Assembly (NCBI RefSeq): GCF_003606385.1
Contig: NZ_CP032514.1
Span: 992,001 to 1,056,000 of the forward strand
Length of the DNA stretch: 64,000 bases
Reading direction: 5' to 3'
Source: Actinomyces lilanjuaniae
GTDB lineage: Bacteria > Actinomycetota > Actinomycetes > Actinomycetales > Actinomycetaceae
Below, piece after piece: positions 42,603-52,077 of the stretch (positions within the stretch are counted from its first letter, which is position 1; every line of letters starts with the position of its first letter). The translations under genes were made by a program, and so were the position numbers. Under the pieces are notes generated by a model. It had not been told where the DNA came from. It saw only the letters and a program-made list of their open reading frames with translations, and ran no database searches.

Positions 42603-44279
42603 ATGGCAAAGCATGTTGCGACGAGAGGCCGCTACCCTCCCCTCGCTCTGGCTCGCGTGCGGCGGGACCGCTCCACCAGCCTGCTAAGGCTGCGGTACAT
42701 AGTTCCGCTGACGCTGCTCGTTATCGCCAACGTGCTGACAGTCATTATCCCCGGAACAACGGCGGGAACGCTCGCGGTGTTTGCCAGCGGGGAGGTGTAC
42801 AGCGACTACCTGCTGGCCCTGGTCGCCGTGACCCTGGGCCAGCTGCTCTTCTCCTCGCTAGGCGGGTACATGCTGGCGAGATCAGCCCAGAACACGCTCC
42901 TGGAGATCCGCTCCTCCAGGCTCAGCCCCTACCTGTGGGCGTGCTTCAAGGAGGATGACCGTGAGACGCGCGCCGCCGACGGTGCCGCCCGCCTCGTCAA
43001 CGACGCAGCCTCGGGAGTGGACTCGGGCCTGCTGTGCGCCACGCTGTTCTCCCGGTTCGTCATCGTCGGCAGTGTCAGCGCCTACGGCCTCATGAGGCTG
43101 AACATGTGGATTCTGCTGGTCGCGGTGACGGTGGCGCTGCTGTCCGCCGCGACCACGGGGTCCACCAGCCCAGCCTTGGCCACCTCGATCCGGCAGGTGC
43201 AGGAGGGGCAGGCGGACCTGATATCCCGCTACCGCGACGTGCTCTCCAAGTCGCCCTCAGTCGTCCTGGGCGACCGGGGGGACAGGGCAGTGGTCCTGGT
43301 ACGTGACCGCGCGGAGGCGCTCAGGCGGATCGCGCTGCGGTACTCGATGATCACCTACCTCATCGGGCCCGCCACCTCCTTCTGGACCCTGACCGGGCAG
43401 CTGGCCGTCCTCCTGATCGGAGGCCGCTCGGTCCAGCAGGCAGAGATGAGTTTTGCCGAGTTCGTGGCCCTGTCGATGTACTACACCCTGCTGACACCCA
43501 CCATCACCGCTCTGCCAGACTTCTGGTCCAAGCTGCTCGTGTTCCGGTCGGCACGAAGACGGGTGACAGAGTTTACGACCACTCCCGCCATAAGGCACAG
43601 ACCTGCCACGAGCACGAGGACTGAGCCAGTCCGTCGGCTGGACCTGTATGCCCAGGGCAGACGGATCTGTTCGCTGGGCAAGGGAGACGTGCTTGTCGTC
43701 GAGGGGCGCTCTGGTGCCGGAAAGTCCTACTTCCTGAAGTCCGTCATCGGAACCCTGGAGACTGACGGGGCCAGCATCGTGCTTGACGGGCGCCACGCCA
43801 GGTCCTTCCTGTCGGCGCGGCGGCTGGGGGCCGTGTACTACGTGCCACAGGAGGCCCCCGTCGTCTTTGCCAGCCTCGACGACGAGCTGGGAGCTTCCCC
43901 TGACCTGCCAGCCGGGGAGAACAGCGGCCTTGCCAGGACCCTGCTCAGCATGACCGGCCTCAGCTACCGCCTCCTGCCTCCCTACGAGGGAGACATAGGA
44001 TTTGGCGGCTCCGAGCTCTCCGGGGGCGAGAGGCAGCGCCTGTCGTGGGTGAGGGCGGCTTGCTCCCGCAGGCCCGTGGTTATCCTTGATGAGCCCACGG
44101 CACACGTCGACTCTGAGTACGCACACGTCTTTGCCGACATCCTCAGGTCCTACCTGTCCGACAAGATCGTTGTCATCGCCACGCACGATGAGATGGTCAA
44201 GTCGATGGCCCAGGTCAGGTACCAGGTGGTTCCTGCTCCCTCCGCCAATGTAAGCGCCACTGCGCACCCCCAGGGGTAA
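42603..44279 (+). CDS. ABC exporter (fused membrane and ATPase domains)
   Basis: The 558-residue protein is a type I exporter half-transporter. About five or six membrane spans lie at residues 30-290 (for example YIVPLTLLVIANVLTVIIPG and YLLALVAVTLGQLLFSS). The ATPase domain has Walker A GRSGAGKSYFLK, signature LSGGERQRLSW, and Walker B ILDEPTAHVD with a following THDE. There is no N-terminal C39 peptidase domain, so leader cleavage, if any, would need another enzyme. ATG 42603 is preferred over an upstream TTG. It probably exports the product of the preceding gene. Confidence 0.85.
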   Translation: MAKHVATRGRYPPLALARVRRDRSTSLLRLRYIVPLTLLVIANVLTVIIPGTTAGTLAVFASGEVYSDYLLALVAVTLGQLLFSSLGGYMLARSAQNTLLEIRSSRLSPYLWACFKEDDRETRAADGAARLVNDAASGVDSGLLCATLFSRFVIVGSVSAYGLMRLNMWILLVAVTVALLSAATTGSTSPALATSIRQVQEGQADLISRYRDVLSKSPSVVLGDRGDRAVVLVRDRAEALRRIALRYSMITYLIGPATSFWTLTGQLAVLLIGGRSVQQAEMSFAEFVALSMYYTLLTPTITALPDFWSKLLVFRSARRRVTEFTTTPAIRHRPATSTRTEPVRRLDLYAQGRRICSLGKGDVLVVEGRSGAGKSYFLKSVIGTLETDGASIVLDGRHARSFLSARRLGAVYYVPQEAPVVFASLDDELGASPDLPAGENSGLARTLLSMTGLSYRLLPPYEGDIGFGGSELSGGERQRLSWVRAACSRRPVVILDEPTAHVDSEYAHVFADILRSYLSDKIVVIATHDEMVKSMAQVRYQVVPAPSANVSATAHPQG

Positions 44280-44340
44280 GGAAACAGGGGTAAGGAACCG
44301 CCTATGAGGCTGGGCGGCTGTGTGGATGTACGGCAAGGTC

Positions 44341-46123
44341 TCAGCGGCAGGTTGCCCCCTCCTCCGGAAGAGTGCCGACAAGCAGGTAGGCGTCAACGGC
44401 TGCCTCCACGCACTGACCGGCTCGTCCGTAGGCAGTGTGCCCGTGACGACCCACGTCAGCAGCCGACCGGAGTCGAGCTGCTCAGCCAGGGAGACGGACC
44501 ACTCGTAAGGAGTAATGGGATCGCCCGTCGTGCCCACCACAAGGACTGGTGCAGCACCCTGGGCGTGCACCGGTGCGGGCGCACGCGTCCCGCCGTGTCC
44601 CCAGGCGGCGCACCCGGCCTCTGACCAGGCCAGGCTCTCGCCAAAGGTCGGTGATACCGCTTGCAGCTCGTGGTACTGCTGCGTCCACTCCTGTGCGGAG
44701 CCTGAGACGGGATAGTCCTGGCAGGTGACGGCGTTGTAGGCGCCAGCCAGCTCCTGGTTGCCAGACGTCAGCTGGTCGTGGAGCAGTGCGAAGGTGGAGC
44801 CGTCAGCCTCTGACACGGCCTGCGCCAGCGCGGTGGTAAGCACTGCCCAGTACTCAGGTGCGTACAGCATCCGCTTGATGACCAGGACAAGCTCGGTCCC
44901 GTAAACCTGACGCTGCGGGTCGGAGGTTGCCAGAGGTGACTGCGAGGCTGAGGAGAGCAGGTCCCGGACCTGCTGCACCCCTGCCTGGGCTCCTCCCGTC
45001 AGCGGGCATCCGTCTGCTGACAGGCAGTACTCCACGTAGCTTCCCAGCGCCCTCTCAAACGCGTACGCCTGGTCAAGGCGGGTCGCTGGCAGGGACAGGC
45101 TGGGGTCCATGGCGCTGTCCAGGACGAACCGGCCCACCCTGGAGGGGAAGAGATCAACGTAGGTGGTGCCCAGGAAGGTCCCATAGGAGTAGCCCAGGTA
45201 GTTCAGCACCTGGTACCCCGCTGCCGCGCGCAGCACGTCAAGGTCGCGCGCCGCCGACTCAGTGTCCACGTGATCGAGCAGGGCCACGGGATCGGTACCG
45301 GCCTCGCACCGCCGCCTCAGGTCCGTGTATCGGCGGGACACCTCGGCACGTTGCTGGTCCGCATCAGGGTCAGCGGCTGCCCCCACGGGCACGTCGGCCC
45401 TGTCGTCCGCGACCTCAGCACCGACAAGCGGGTCGATGCTGGGCGGGAGCTCCCTGCCGTCGTCGAGGCTCCACGTGGCGTTCTCAGCCAGGTCGGCGCC
45501 CGAGGCGTCACCGTCGCTGGCGGGGCACGTGATCGCCGTGGACGCCCCGACTCCACGCGGGTCGAACCCGATGACGTCGTAGGAGTGCTGCACCTCGGTG
45601 GACACGTAGTGGTCGAGCGACTCGACCAGGGCCACTCCTGAGCCGCCAGGGCCACCCGGGTTCACGAACAGTGCTCCCAGAGGACTGCCGCCCGTGTGCG
45701 CGCGCTTTTTGAGGGCAATGTCGATCACTGTACCCCCAGGATCGTCGTAGTCCAGAGGAACCTGTACCACGGCGCAGGTGAACGCTGTTGCTGCCTGTGT
45801 GCCAGCCAGTCCGTCGGTCGGCGAGCAGGGGTACCACTCCACCTCCTGGCTGTAGAACCTCTGAAGCTCCCCACCCGCCCCGTCGGCGGGCAGGGGAGCC
45901 CGGTGCGGCTGTGCGGCTGAGTGCGCGCGGGCACCTCCCGGGGTGCCGCGACGCTGTGCGGCTCTACGAGGGCGACTGAGCCGATAGTCAGGGCTAGGCA
46001 CAGCAGCGGGGTAAGCCAGGCAGGCACCCGCAACGCTGCGGCTGTTGCAGCACTGCGCTCATGGCGTTGGGCGAAGGCAGCAGTGTGGGCTCTTGCACGT
46101 GCCCCAATAGTCAACGTGTCCAT
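44341..46123 (-). CDS. Secreted alpha/beta hydrolase, tripeptidyl-aminopeptidase-like, two frame breaks
   Basis: ATG 46123 opens a signal peptide region (VPAWLTPLLCLALTIGSVAL). The mature protein has VNPGGPGGSG (oxyanion region), IGFDPRGVGAST, nucleophile Ser in NYLGYSYGTFLG, and Asp in VVGTTGDPITPYEWS. After restoring one C at about 44447 the catalytic His appears in WVGHGHTAYG, with the TAP-like C-terminal end and a stop at 44341. A second missing base lies at about 45850-45950, between signal peptide and mature frame. Relatives release N-terminal tripeptides outside the cell. It is convergent with the exporter gene; a link with the peptide locus is only positional. Confidence 0.82.
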
Positions 46124-46178
46124 TGTCCGTCCTACGGCGGCAGGAGGCCTGACCGACACCTATGTCGATCATAATGTA

Positions 46179-46207
46179 AAAATATATGATGCGTTCCGTG
46201 CTGTCAA
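46179..46207 (-). promoter_or_regulatory. Promoter of the secreted hydrolase gene
   Basis: On the minus strand TTGACA (46202-46207) and TATTTT (46179-46184) are 17 bp apart in a conspicuously AT-rich patch. The expected transcript start is near 46172, about 50 bp upstream of ATG 46123. Confidence 0.65.
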
Positions 46208-46391
46208 CGCACATGCTGCGTCACTGCGCGAGACCACCAGGCGCCCGGCTGTGTCCAGCGTCATGGACCCGGGCCAGGGCGGATAGCCCCGTCGTGGCGG
46301 GCGTGCCCTAAGATGGCACGGATTGACGCCATGTCGTGTCCGCCGGATCGCCGGTACCGCTGAACGTACACACCTATTGGGAGCAGCCCTC

Positions 46392-47861
46392 GTGAAGACC
46401 ACTGTCGACAACCTTGACCCCAGTCGCATCAAGCTGACCGTGGAGGTCCCCTACGAGGAGCTTCAGCCTAGCCTTGAGGCTGCCTACAAGGAGATCGGCT
46501 CCCAGGTCCAGGTGCCGGGGTTCCGCCCGGGCCACGTCCCCAACCGCATCATCGACCAGCGCGTGGGCCGGGCGGCCGTCATCCAGGAGGCCGTCAACAA
46601 TGCCCTGCCGGACCTCTACCAGGACGCGCTGAAGACCTCTGAGCGGGTGCCGATGGTCCAGCCCGAGGTCGAGGTCGCCGAGCTGCCCAACGTCTCTGGT
46701 GCCAACGGCGGCCAGCTCGTCTTCACCGCTGAGGTCACGGTCCGCCCCGAGATCACCATCCCCGACCTGGACTCACTGGAGCTGACCGTGGACGCGGTCG
46801 AGGTCAGCGAGGAGGACGTCACCGAGGAGCTTGACAGCCTGCGTGCCCGGTTCGGCTCCCTGAAGTCCGTGAGCCGCAAGGCCAAGACCGGCGACTTTGT
46901 CACCATCGACCTCACGGCGGTCATCGACGGTGAGGAGGTGGACTCCGTCTCCGGCGTCTCCTACGAGATCGGCAAGGGCAACATGCTCAAGGGGCTGGAC
47001 ACCGCGCTGCGTGGCCTCAAGACCGGTGAGTCCACCACCTTCACCACCACGCTGGCTGGCGGTGAGCACGAGGGCGAGGAGGCTGACGTCACGGTCACGG
47101 CCTCCGCCGTCAAGCAGCGCGACCTCCCTGCGGCCGACGACGACTTCGCCCAGGAGGCCTCCGAGTTCGACACCATCGAGGAGCTGCGTGAGGACCTGTC
47201 CAAGCAGGTCGCCCAGCGCCGGACCAGCGAGCAGGCCGTGGCCGCCCGCGACGCCCTCCTGGAGGCCCTGCGTGAGGCCATCGACTTCGAGGTCCCGCAG
47301 GCCGTGGTTGACCAGGAGATCTCCCGCCACCTCCAGGCCGAGGGCAAGGAGGCTGATGACGACCACGCCAAGGAGATCCGCGACGACGTGGTCTCCAGCG
47401 TGCGCGACCAGATCATCCTCGACGTCCTCGTGGAGCAGGTGGAGGTCGGGGTCTCCCAGGACGAGTTGTGGGAGTTCCTTTTCCAGACCGCCCAGCAGTA
47501 CGGGATGGAGCCCGCCCAGTTCATCCAGGGGGCACAGCAGGCCGGGCAGATGCCGAACTTCGTCGCGGAGATCGCCCGCAACAAGTCCCTGGCGGTGGCG
47601 CTGCGACGGGTGAGCGTCACCGACTCCGCAGGCCAGGCCGTGGACCTGACGGAGTTCATCGGCTCCGACGAGGCCGATAGCGGCGGCACGGGCAGCGAGA
47701 CCAGTGACGAGACTGACGATGCTGCTGGTGACTCCGCTGGGGAGGATGAGGCCGCGCAGGCTGACGACATCGTCAGGACGGGCGGGCTTGTCTCCCAGCC
47801 TGACGCTCCTGCCGAGGGTGAGGACGTCGTCGAGGCCGAGGGCAGCCAGGACAGGGACTGA
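46392..47861 (+). CDS. tig: Trigger factor, ribosome-associated chaperone
   Basis: Trigger factor binds at the ribosome exit and helps nascent proteins fold. The N-terminal ribosome-binding domain contains PGFRPGHVPNRIIDQRVG (the GFRxGxxP signature). The FKBP-type prolyl isomerase domain spans about residues 155-240 (GDFVTIDLTAVIDGE). The C-terminal chaperone domain follows, and a long acidic tail from about residue 430 (GSETSDETDD) is typical of actinobacteria. GTG 46392 follows GGGAG and gives 489 residues. It precedes the clp genes, as in many genomes, but with the cupin gene inserted. Confidence 0.95.
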   Translation: MKTTVDNLDPSRIKLTVEVPYEELQPSLEAAYKEIGSQVQVPGFRPGHVPNRIIDQRVGRAAVIQEAVNNALPDLYQDALKTSERVPMVQPEVEVAELPNVSGANGGQLVFTAEVTVRPEITIPDLDSLELTVDAVEVSEEDVTEELDSLRARFGSLKSVSRKAKTGDFVTIDLTAVIDGEEVDSVSGVSYEIGKGNMLKGLDTALRGLKTGESTTFTTTLAGGEHEGEEADVTVTASAVKQRDLPAADDDFAQEASEFDTIEELREDLSKQVAQRRTSEQAVAARDALLEALREAIDFEVPQAVVDQEISRHLQAEGKEADDDHAKEIRDDVVSSVRDQIILDVLVEQVEVGVSQDELWEFLFQTAQQYGMEPAQFIQGAQQAGQMPNFVAEIARNKSLAVALRRVSVTDSAGQAVDLTEFIGSDEADSGGTGSETSDETDDAAGDSAGEDEAAQADDIVRTGGLVSQPDAPAEGEDVVEAEGSQDRD

Positions 47862-48059
47862 ACTGACAGGACTGGTCGGGGACCGGTGCTGAGACGGTGA
47901 CGCGGTGACAGGGCCGGGTCCGGCAGCGTGACACCACGCTGCTCGACGTTGCTGGACGGGGCCGGAGCCGACCACCCGTCTGCTTCCCGTGTTTTCCCGT
48001 GTTCTCGTGGTCGGGGTGCTCCCGGGAGCGCCTGGCAGGCTGCTCCCGGGATGCTCGAC

Positions 48060-48410
48060 TCACTCCCGGGGGCTGGTCCTGTCCTCGACCATGACCAGCT
48101 GCATACGGCAGGGAGTGACCGCAGTCAGCGCGTGACGCTCGCCTGGGGCCAGGTAGATGACGTCGCCTGCGGCCATGCGTTCGGTGCGCTCGCCCACCGA
48201 GAAGTCCATCTCGCCCTCCAGGAGGGTGACCACCACAGCCCTGGGGGAGGCATGCTCGGTCAGGAGCTGCCCCGCGTCAAAGGTGAAGATGACGGTGCGC
48301 AGGGCGTCGTTGTTGACGACCACGCGCGAGGTGGTTGCCTCCTCGCTGATCGGCAGGGCCTCGTTGAGGCCCAGGCGGAACAGGGATTCAGAGACGGGTG
48401 TCGTAGGCAT
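48060..48410 (-). CDS. Cupin-domain protein
   Basis: The 116-residue protein is a single small beta-barrel cupin: [18 protein letters not shown] and [20 protein letters not shown] correspond to the two cupin motifs. The first motif lacks the usual His pair, so metal binding is uncertain. The second has a His in GERHAL. It may be a small binding or sensor protein. It lies between tig and clpP1 on the opposite strand, with a 247-bp divergent region towards clpP1. Confidence 0.82.
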   Translation of the reverse strand: MPTTPVSESLFRLGLNEALPISEEATTSRVVVNNDALRTVIFTFDAGQLLTEHASPRAVVVTLLEGEMDFSVGERTERMAAGDVIYLAPGERHALTAVTPCRMQLVMVEDRTSPRE

Positions 48411-48657
48411 GGCGTCCTCTCATCGCTCGTGGCTCGTGGCTCGTCGTAATTGCCGGGTTGCCCGGTTGCCGGGCGCCTTGTGCGTTCGCGTGCGGGTACC
48501 TGCGTGCCGCACTCGGCGTGGCAGCCATGATATGAGTCGGCACGTCTGGGCTGTCCGCCTGGTCAACCTGCGCCGTGGGCGAAAAGCGTGGCAGCCCGGG
48601 CATGCTGGTTCTGGGGCGCGGGTTAGCGTTGGCGTGACCGACACTGAGAGGACTGAC

Positions 48658-49287
48658 GTGAGCGAGCTCTACACGCCCGCCGCCCCCCGGGCGGCTGACG
48701 GCAACGTCGCGGGTCTCGGCCTGACCGACTCCATCTACAACCGCCTCCTCAAGGAGCGCATCGTCTGGCTCGGCTCCGAGGTGCGTGACGACAACGCCAA
48801 CGCCATCTGCGCGCAGATGCTGCTGCTGGCTGCTGAGGACCCCAAGCGGGACATCTACCTCTACATCAACAGCCCCGGCGGGTCGGTGACCGCCGGGATG
48901 GCCATCTACGACACCATGCAGTACGTCCAGCCTGACGTGGTGACGGTGGCGACGGGCCTGGCCGCCTCCATGGGGCAGTTCCTGCTCTCGGCTGGCGCCA
49001 AGGGCAAGCGCTACCTCACCCCGCACGCCCGGGTGCTCATGCACCAGCCCTCCGGCGGTGCGGGAGGCTCTGCCACGGACATCCGTATCAACGCCGACCT
49101 CATCATCAAGATGAAGCACGAGCTGGCGGAGATCACCGCTGCCAACACCGGTCACAGCGTGGAGCAGGTCATCGCCGACTCCGACCGTGACCACTGGTTC
49201 TCCGCGCAGGAGGCCCTGGAGTACGGCTTCGTCGACCACATCGTGCGCTCAAGCCGGGAGATCGGCCAGCAGAACGGGGAGGACTGA
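48658..49287 (+). CDS. clpP1: ATP-dependent Clp protease proteolytic subunit 1
   Basis: This ring-forming serine protease works with ClpX or ClpC. The catalytic Ser is in [12 protein letters not shown], His in [11 protein letters not shown], and Asp in [33 protein letters not shown] is a family hallmark. GTG 48658 after GAGAGGAC gives 209 residues. It lies three bases before clpP2; actinobacteria need both subunits in one mixed complex. Confidence 0.96.
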   Translation: MSELYTPAAPRAADGNVAGLGLTDSIYNRLLKERIVWLGSEVRDDNANAICAQMLLLAAEDPKRDIYLYINSPGGSVTAGMAIYDTMQYVQPDVVTVATGLAASMGQFLLSAGAKGKRYLTPHARVLMHQPSGGAGGSATDIRINADLIIKMKHELAEITAANTGHSVEQVIADSDRDHWFSAQEALEYGFVDHIVRSSREIGQQNGED

Positions 49288-49290
49288 CCC

Positions 49291-49971
49291 ATGACCACCC
49301 GTCCCTACTTTGAGGCCGCGGCCCGCCAGCTCGCCCAGGCGGCCACCATGCCCCAGTCCCGCTACGTCCTGCCCCAGTTCGAGGAGCGCACCGCCTACGG
49401 CTTCAAGCGCCAGGACCCCTACGCCAAGCTCTTCGAGGACCGGATCGTCTTCATGGGCGTCCAGGTCGACGATGCCAGCGCCGACGACATCATGGCCCAG
49501 CTGCTGGTCCTGGAGTCCCAGGACCCTGACGGCCTCATCACCATGTACATCAACAGCCCCGGTGGCTCCTTCACCGCGCTCACGGCGATCTACGACACCA
49601 TGCAGTACATCAAGCCCCAGGTGCAGACGGTATGCCTGGGCCAGGCGGCCTCGGCGGCCGCAGTACTGCTGGCGGCGGGGAGCCCGGGCAAGAGGCTGGC
49701 CCTGCCCAACGCCCGGGTGCTTATCCACCAGCCTGCCATGGAGGGCATGCACGGCCAGGCCAGTGACATCGAGATTGTCGCCAACGAGATCGACCGTATG
49801 CGGACCTGGCTGGAGGACACCCTGTCCGCCCACACCGGTCGTGACCGCGAGGAGGTCCACAAGGACCTGGAGCGCGACACGATCCTCACCGCTGAGGCGG
49901 CCAGGCAGTACGGCATCGTCGACCAGGTGCTGAGCTCGCGCAAGGCGCCGTCGTCGCCGCACTCCTCCTGA
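49291..49971 (+). CDS. clpP2: ATP-dependent Clp protease proteolytic subunit 2
   Basis: This is the partner ring of ClpP1. [20 protein letters not shown], Ser in GQAASAAAVLLAAG, His in VLIHQPAMEG and Asp in ERDTILTAEAARQYG are visible. In the Ser motif Met/Gly are replaced by Ala, as is usual for ClpP2. Its 226 residues include an N-terminal extension of about 35 residues. A strong terminator follows at 49999-50041. Confidence 0.96.
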   Translation: MTTRPYFEAAARQLAQAATMPQSRYVLPQFEERTAYGFKRQDPYAKLFEDRIVFMGVQVDDASADDIMAQLLVLESQDPDGLITMYINSPGGSFTALTAIYDTMQYIKPQVQTVCLGQAASAAAVLLAAGSPGKRLALPNARVLIHQPAMEGMHGQASDIEIVANEIDRMRTWLEDTLSAHTGRDREEVHKDLERDTILTAEAARQYGIVDQVLSSRKAPSSPHSS

Positions 49972-49998
49972 TCCTGTGCCCGGCTGACCCTGGTGCGC

Positions 49999-50041
49999 GG
50001 GGCGGGCCTGGAGGGGGATGACTCCCACCCAGGCCCGCCCC
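49999..50041 (+). terminator. Intrinsic terminator after clpP1-clpP2
   Basis: GGGGCGGGCCTGG (49999-50011) pairs exactly with CCAGGCCCGCCCC (50029-50041), followed by GTTCTT. It separates the clpP operon from clpX, which must have its own promoter in 50050-50260. Confidence 0.85.
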
Positions 50042-50265
50042 GTTCTTAGCCCTGATAGGCCCGGCGCAACTGGGCCACAGACCAGCGGTGGCGGCCAGCA
50101 TGTGGGCGATTTCGGCTGTGGGTAGCCACAAGGTGAGGAACGTGGCATATTGCTTCTCAGACACGCCGTCGGGTCCCGGAAGCCTCCCGGGAGGGACCAC
50201 CGTAGGCTGGCAGCGTGTCCCACCCCGCGCGGATTTGGTCGCAGTGAGTTTGGAGGAGATCCCCG

Positions 50266-51564
50266 GTGGCACGAAACGCTGAGAGTGTCGACCTGCTCAA
50301 GTGCTCCTTCTGCGGGAAGAGCCAGAAGCAGGTCAAGAAGCTCATCGCAGGTCCCGGAGTCTATATCTGCGACGAGTGCATCGAGCTGTGCAACGAGATC
50401 GTGGACGAGGAGCTGGGTGACTCCGGCGCGGGAGTGCCGCTGGAGCTGCCCAAGCCGCAGGAGATCTTCGACTTCCTCAACGAGTACGTGATCGGCCAGG
50501 AGGCCGCCAAGCGCGCCATGAGCGTGGCTGTCTACAACCACTACAAGCGGGTCCAGGTGCGTGAGCGCGCCGTGGCCGAGGGCGACGGCCTGGAGCTGGG
50601 CAAGTCCAACATCCTCCTGCTGGGTCCCACCGGGACCGGAAAGACGCACCTGGCCAGGACTCTGGCCCGACTGCTGGACGTCCCCTTCGCCATCGTGGAC
50701 GCTACCGCCCTGACAGAGGCCGGGTACGTGGGCGAGGATGTGGAGAACATCCTGCTCAAGCTCATCCAGGCGGCTGACGGTGACGTCAAGCGGGCTGAGA
50801 AGGGCATTATCTACATTGACGAGATCGACAAGATCGGTCGGAAGGCGGAGAATCCCTCCATCACCCGTGACGTCTCCGGCGAGGGTGTCCAGCAGGCGCT
50901 GCTCAAGATCATTGAGGGGACGACCGCCTCGGTGCCCCCCGGCGGCGGGCGTAAGCATCCCCACCAGGAGTTCCTGGAGATCGACACCACCAATATCCTG
51001 TTCATCGCCGCTGGTGCCTTCGCCGGCATCGAGGACATTGTGCGGCAGCGCCAGCGCAAGGAGTCCGGGGCGCAGGTCGTGGGCTTTGGCGCCCAGCTGT
51101 CCGCTGTGGGTCGGGAGGACGTCCTCAACTCGCCTGTGCGCCCCGAGGACCTCCACACCTTCGGCCTCATCCCCGAGTTCATCGGTCGCCTCCCGGTGAT
51201 CGCCACGGTCCAGAACCTGGGTGTCCCCGAGCTGGTGCGGGTCATGACCGAGCCCAAGAACGCACTGGTGGCGCAGTACAAGTACCTGTTCAGCCTCGAC
51301 GGCGTGGAGCTGGAGCTGACCCGCGAGGCCGTGGAGGCTGTGGCCACCCTGGCCCTGAAGCGCCAGACCGGTGCCCGGGGGCTGACCTCTATCGTGGAGG
51401 AGGTCCTGGGCCAGGCCATGTTTGAGGTCCCCTCCATGCCGGAGGTCGGCCGCGTGGTCGTTGACGCTGACGCCGTGACAGGAGGCGGCAGGCCCAGGTA
51501 CGAGGTCGGCGCGGGCACACTGAGCTCGACGTCAAAGGCAGGAGAGAGGACCCGCAGCGCATGA
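50266..51564 (+). CDS. clpX: ATP-dependent Clp protease ATP-binding subunit ClpX
   Basis: ClpX unfolds substrates and feeds them into the ClpP chamber. A four-Cys zinc-binding domain is at Cys13, Cys16, Cys35 and Cys38. The AAA+ module has Walker [12 protein letters not shown], Walker [12 protein letters not shown], the pore loop [11 protein letters not shown], and the ClpP-docking IGF loop, seen here as [11 protein letters not shown] 50266 gives 432 residues, the usual size. The stop overlaps the chorismate mutase start (ATGA). Confidence 0.96.
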   Translation: MARNAESVDLLKCSFCGKSQKQVKKLIAGPGVYICDECIELCNEIVDEELGDSGAGVPLELPKPQEIFDFLNEYVIGQEAAKRAMSVAVYNHYKRVQVRERAVAEGDGLELGKSNILLLGPTGTGKTHLARTLARLLDVPFAIVDATALTEAGYVGEDVENILLKLIQAADGDVKRAEKGIIYIDEIDKIGRKAENPSITRDVSGEGVQQALLKIIEGTTASVPPGGGRKHPHQEFLEIDTTNILFIAAGAFAGIEDIVRQRQRKESGAQVVGFGAQLSAVGREDVLNSPVRPEDLHTFGLIPEFIGRLPVIATVQNLGVPELVRVMTEPKNALVAQYKYLFSLDGVELELTREAVEAVATLALKRQTGARGLTSIVEEVLGQAMFEVPSMPEVGRVVVDADAVTGGGRPRYEVGAGTLSSTSKAGERTRSA

Positions 51565-51965
51565 ACGCTAACCAGGACAACGGCAGCCAGGCACAGGACA
51601 GGCAGGCTCACGGCTGGGACGTCCTGCCGGACGTGGAGGGCAGTCAGGCCACCATGATCAAGGACGTGCCTCCCGAGCTGGCCCGCTACCGGATGACAAT
51701 CGACAACCTGGACGCTGCCCTGGTGCACCTGCTGGCCGAGCGCTTCCGCTGCACCCAGCAGGTGGGGCGGCTCAAGGCGGAGCTGGATCTTCCGCCCGCC
51801 GACACCGCCAGGGAGGCCCGGCAGCTGGAGCGGCTGAGGTCCCTGGCTGCCGACTCCGGCCTGGACCCGGCCTTCGCCGAGAAGTTCTACGCCTTCATCC
51901 TCGCCGAGGTGATCCAGCACCACCAGGAGATTCGGTCCGGAGGAGGAGCCTGGGGGGCATCCTGA
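51561..51965 (+). CDS. Chorismate mutase (AroQ type)
   Basis: This enzyme converts chorismate to prephenate for Phe and Tyr synthesis. The single three-helix AroQ domain is visible: [33 protein letters not shown], and a C-terminal helix ending VIQHHQEIR. Its 134 residues are typical of small actinobacterial forms. The first 40 residues are polar and probably flexible. It is translationally coupled to clpX, an arrangement without obvious functional logic. Confidence 0.92.
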   Translation: MNANQDNGSQAQDRQAHGWDVLPDVEGSQATMIKDVPPELARYRMTIDNLDAALVHLLAERFRCTQQVGRLKAELDLPPADTAREARQLERLRSLAADSGLDPAFAEKFYAFILAEVIQHHQEIRSGGGAWGAS

Positions 51966-52030
51966 GGAGCTCACCCGGTGGGACTCGTCGGGGACGGCGC
52001 CAGCCGGGCTCGTGCGGAGGCTGCGGAGGC

Positions 52031-52073
52031 CATGATGTCATAGGTATGACGTCTCATAGGCATGACGTCATAC
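52031..52073. repeat. Palindromic and tandem ATGACGTCATA-like repeats
   Basis: Three related units, CATGATGTCATAGG, TATGACGTCTCATAGG and CATGACGTCATACGG, follow each other. GTATGACGTC (52044-52053) and GACGTCATAC (52064-52073) form an inverted repeat. It lies between the convergent chorismate mutase and acyl-CoA synthetase genes, so termination is the simplest role. The TGACGTCAT core recalls part of the family B palindromes. Confidence 0.55.
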
Positions 52074-52077
52074 GGAC

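Noticed and set aside
43257..46001. A single minus-strand frame of over 900 codons covering the hydrolase and running antisense through the exporter gene
   Set aside because: The last 340 codons are antisense to the exporter ATPase domain. Restoring one base at about 44447 gives the family C-terminus and a stop at 44341, so the long frame is an artefact.
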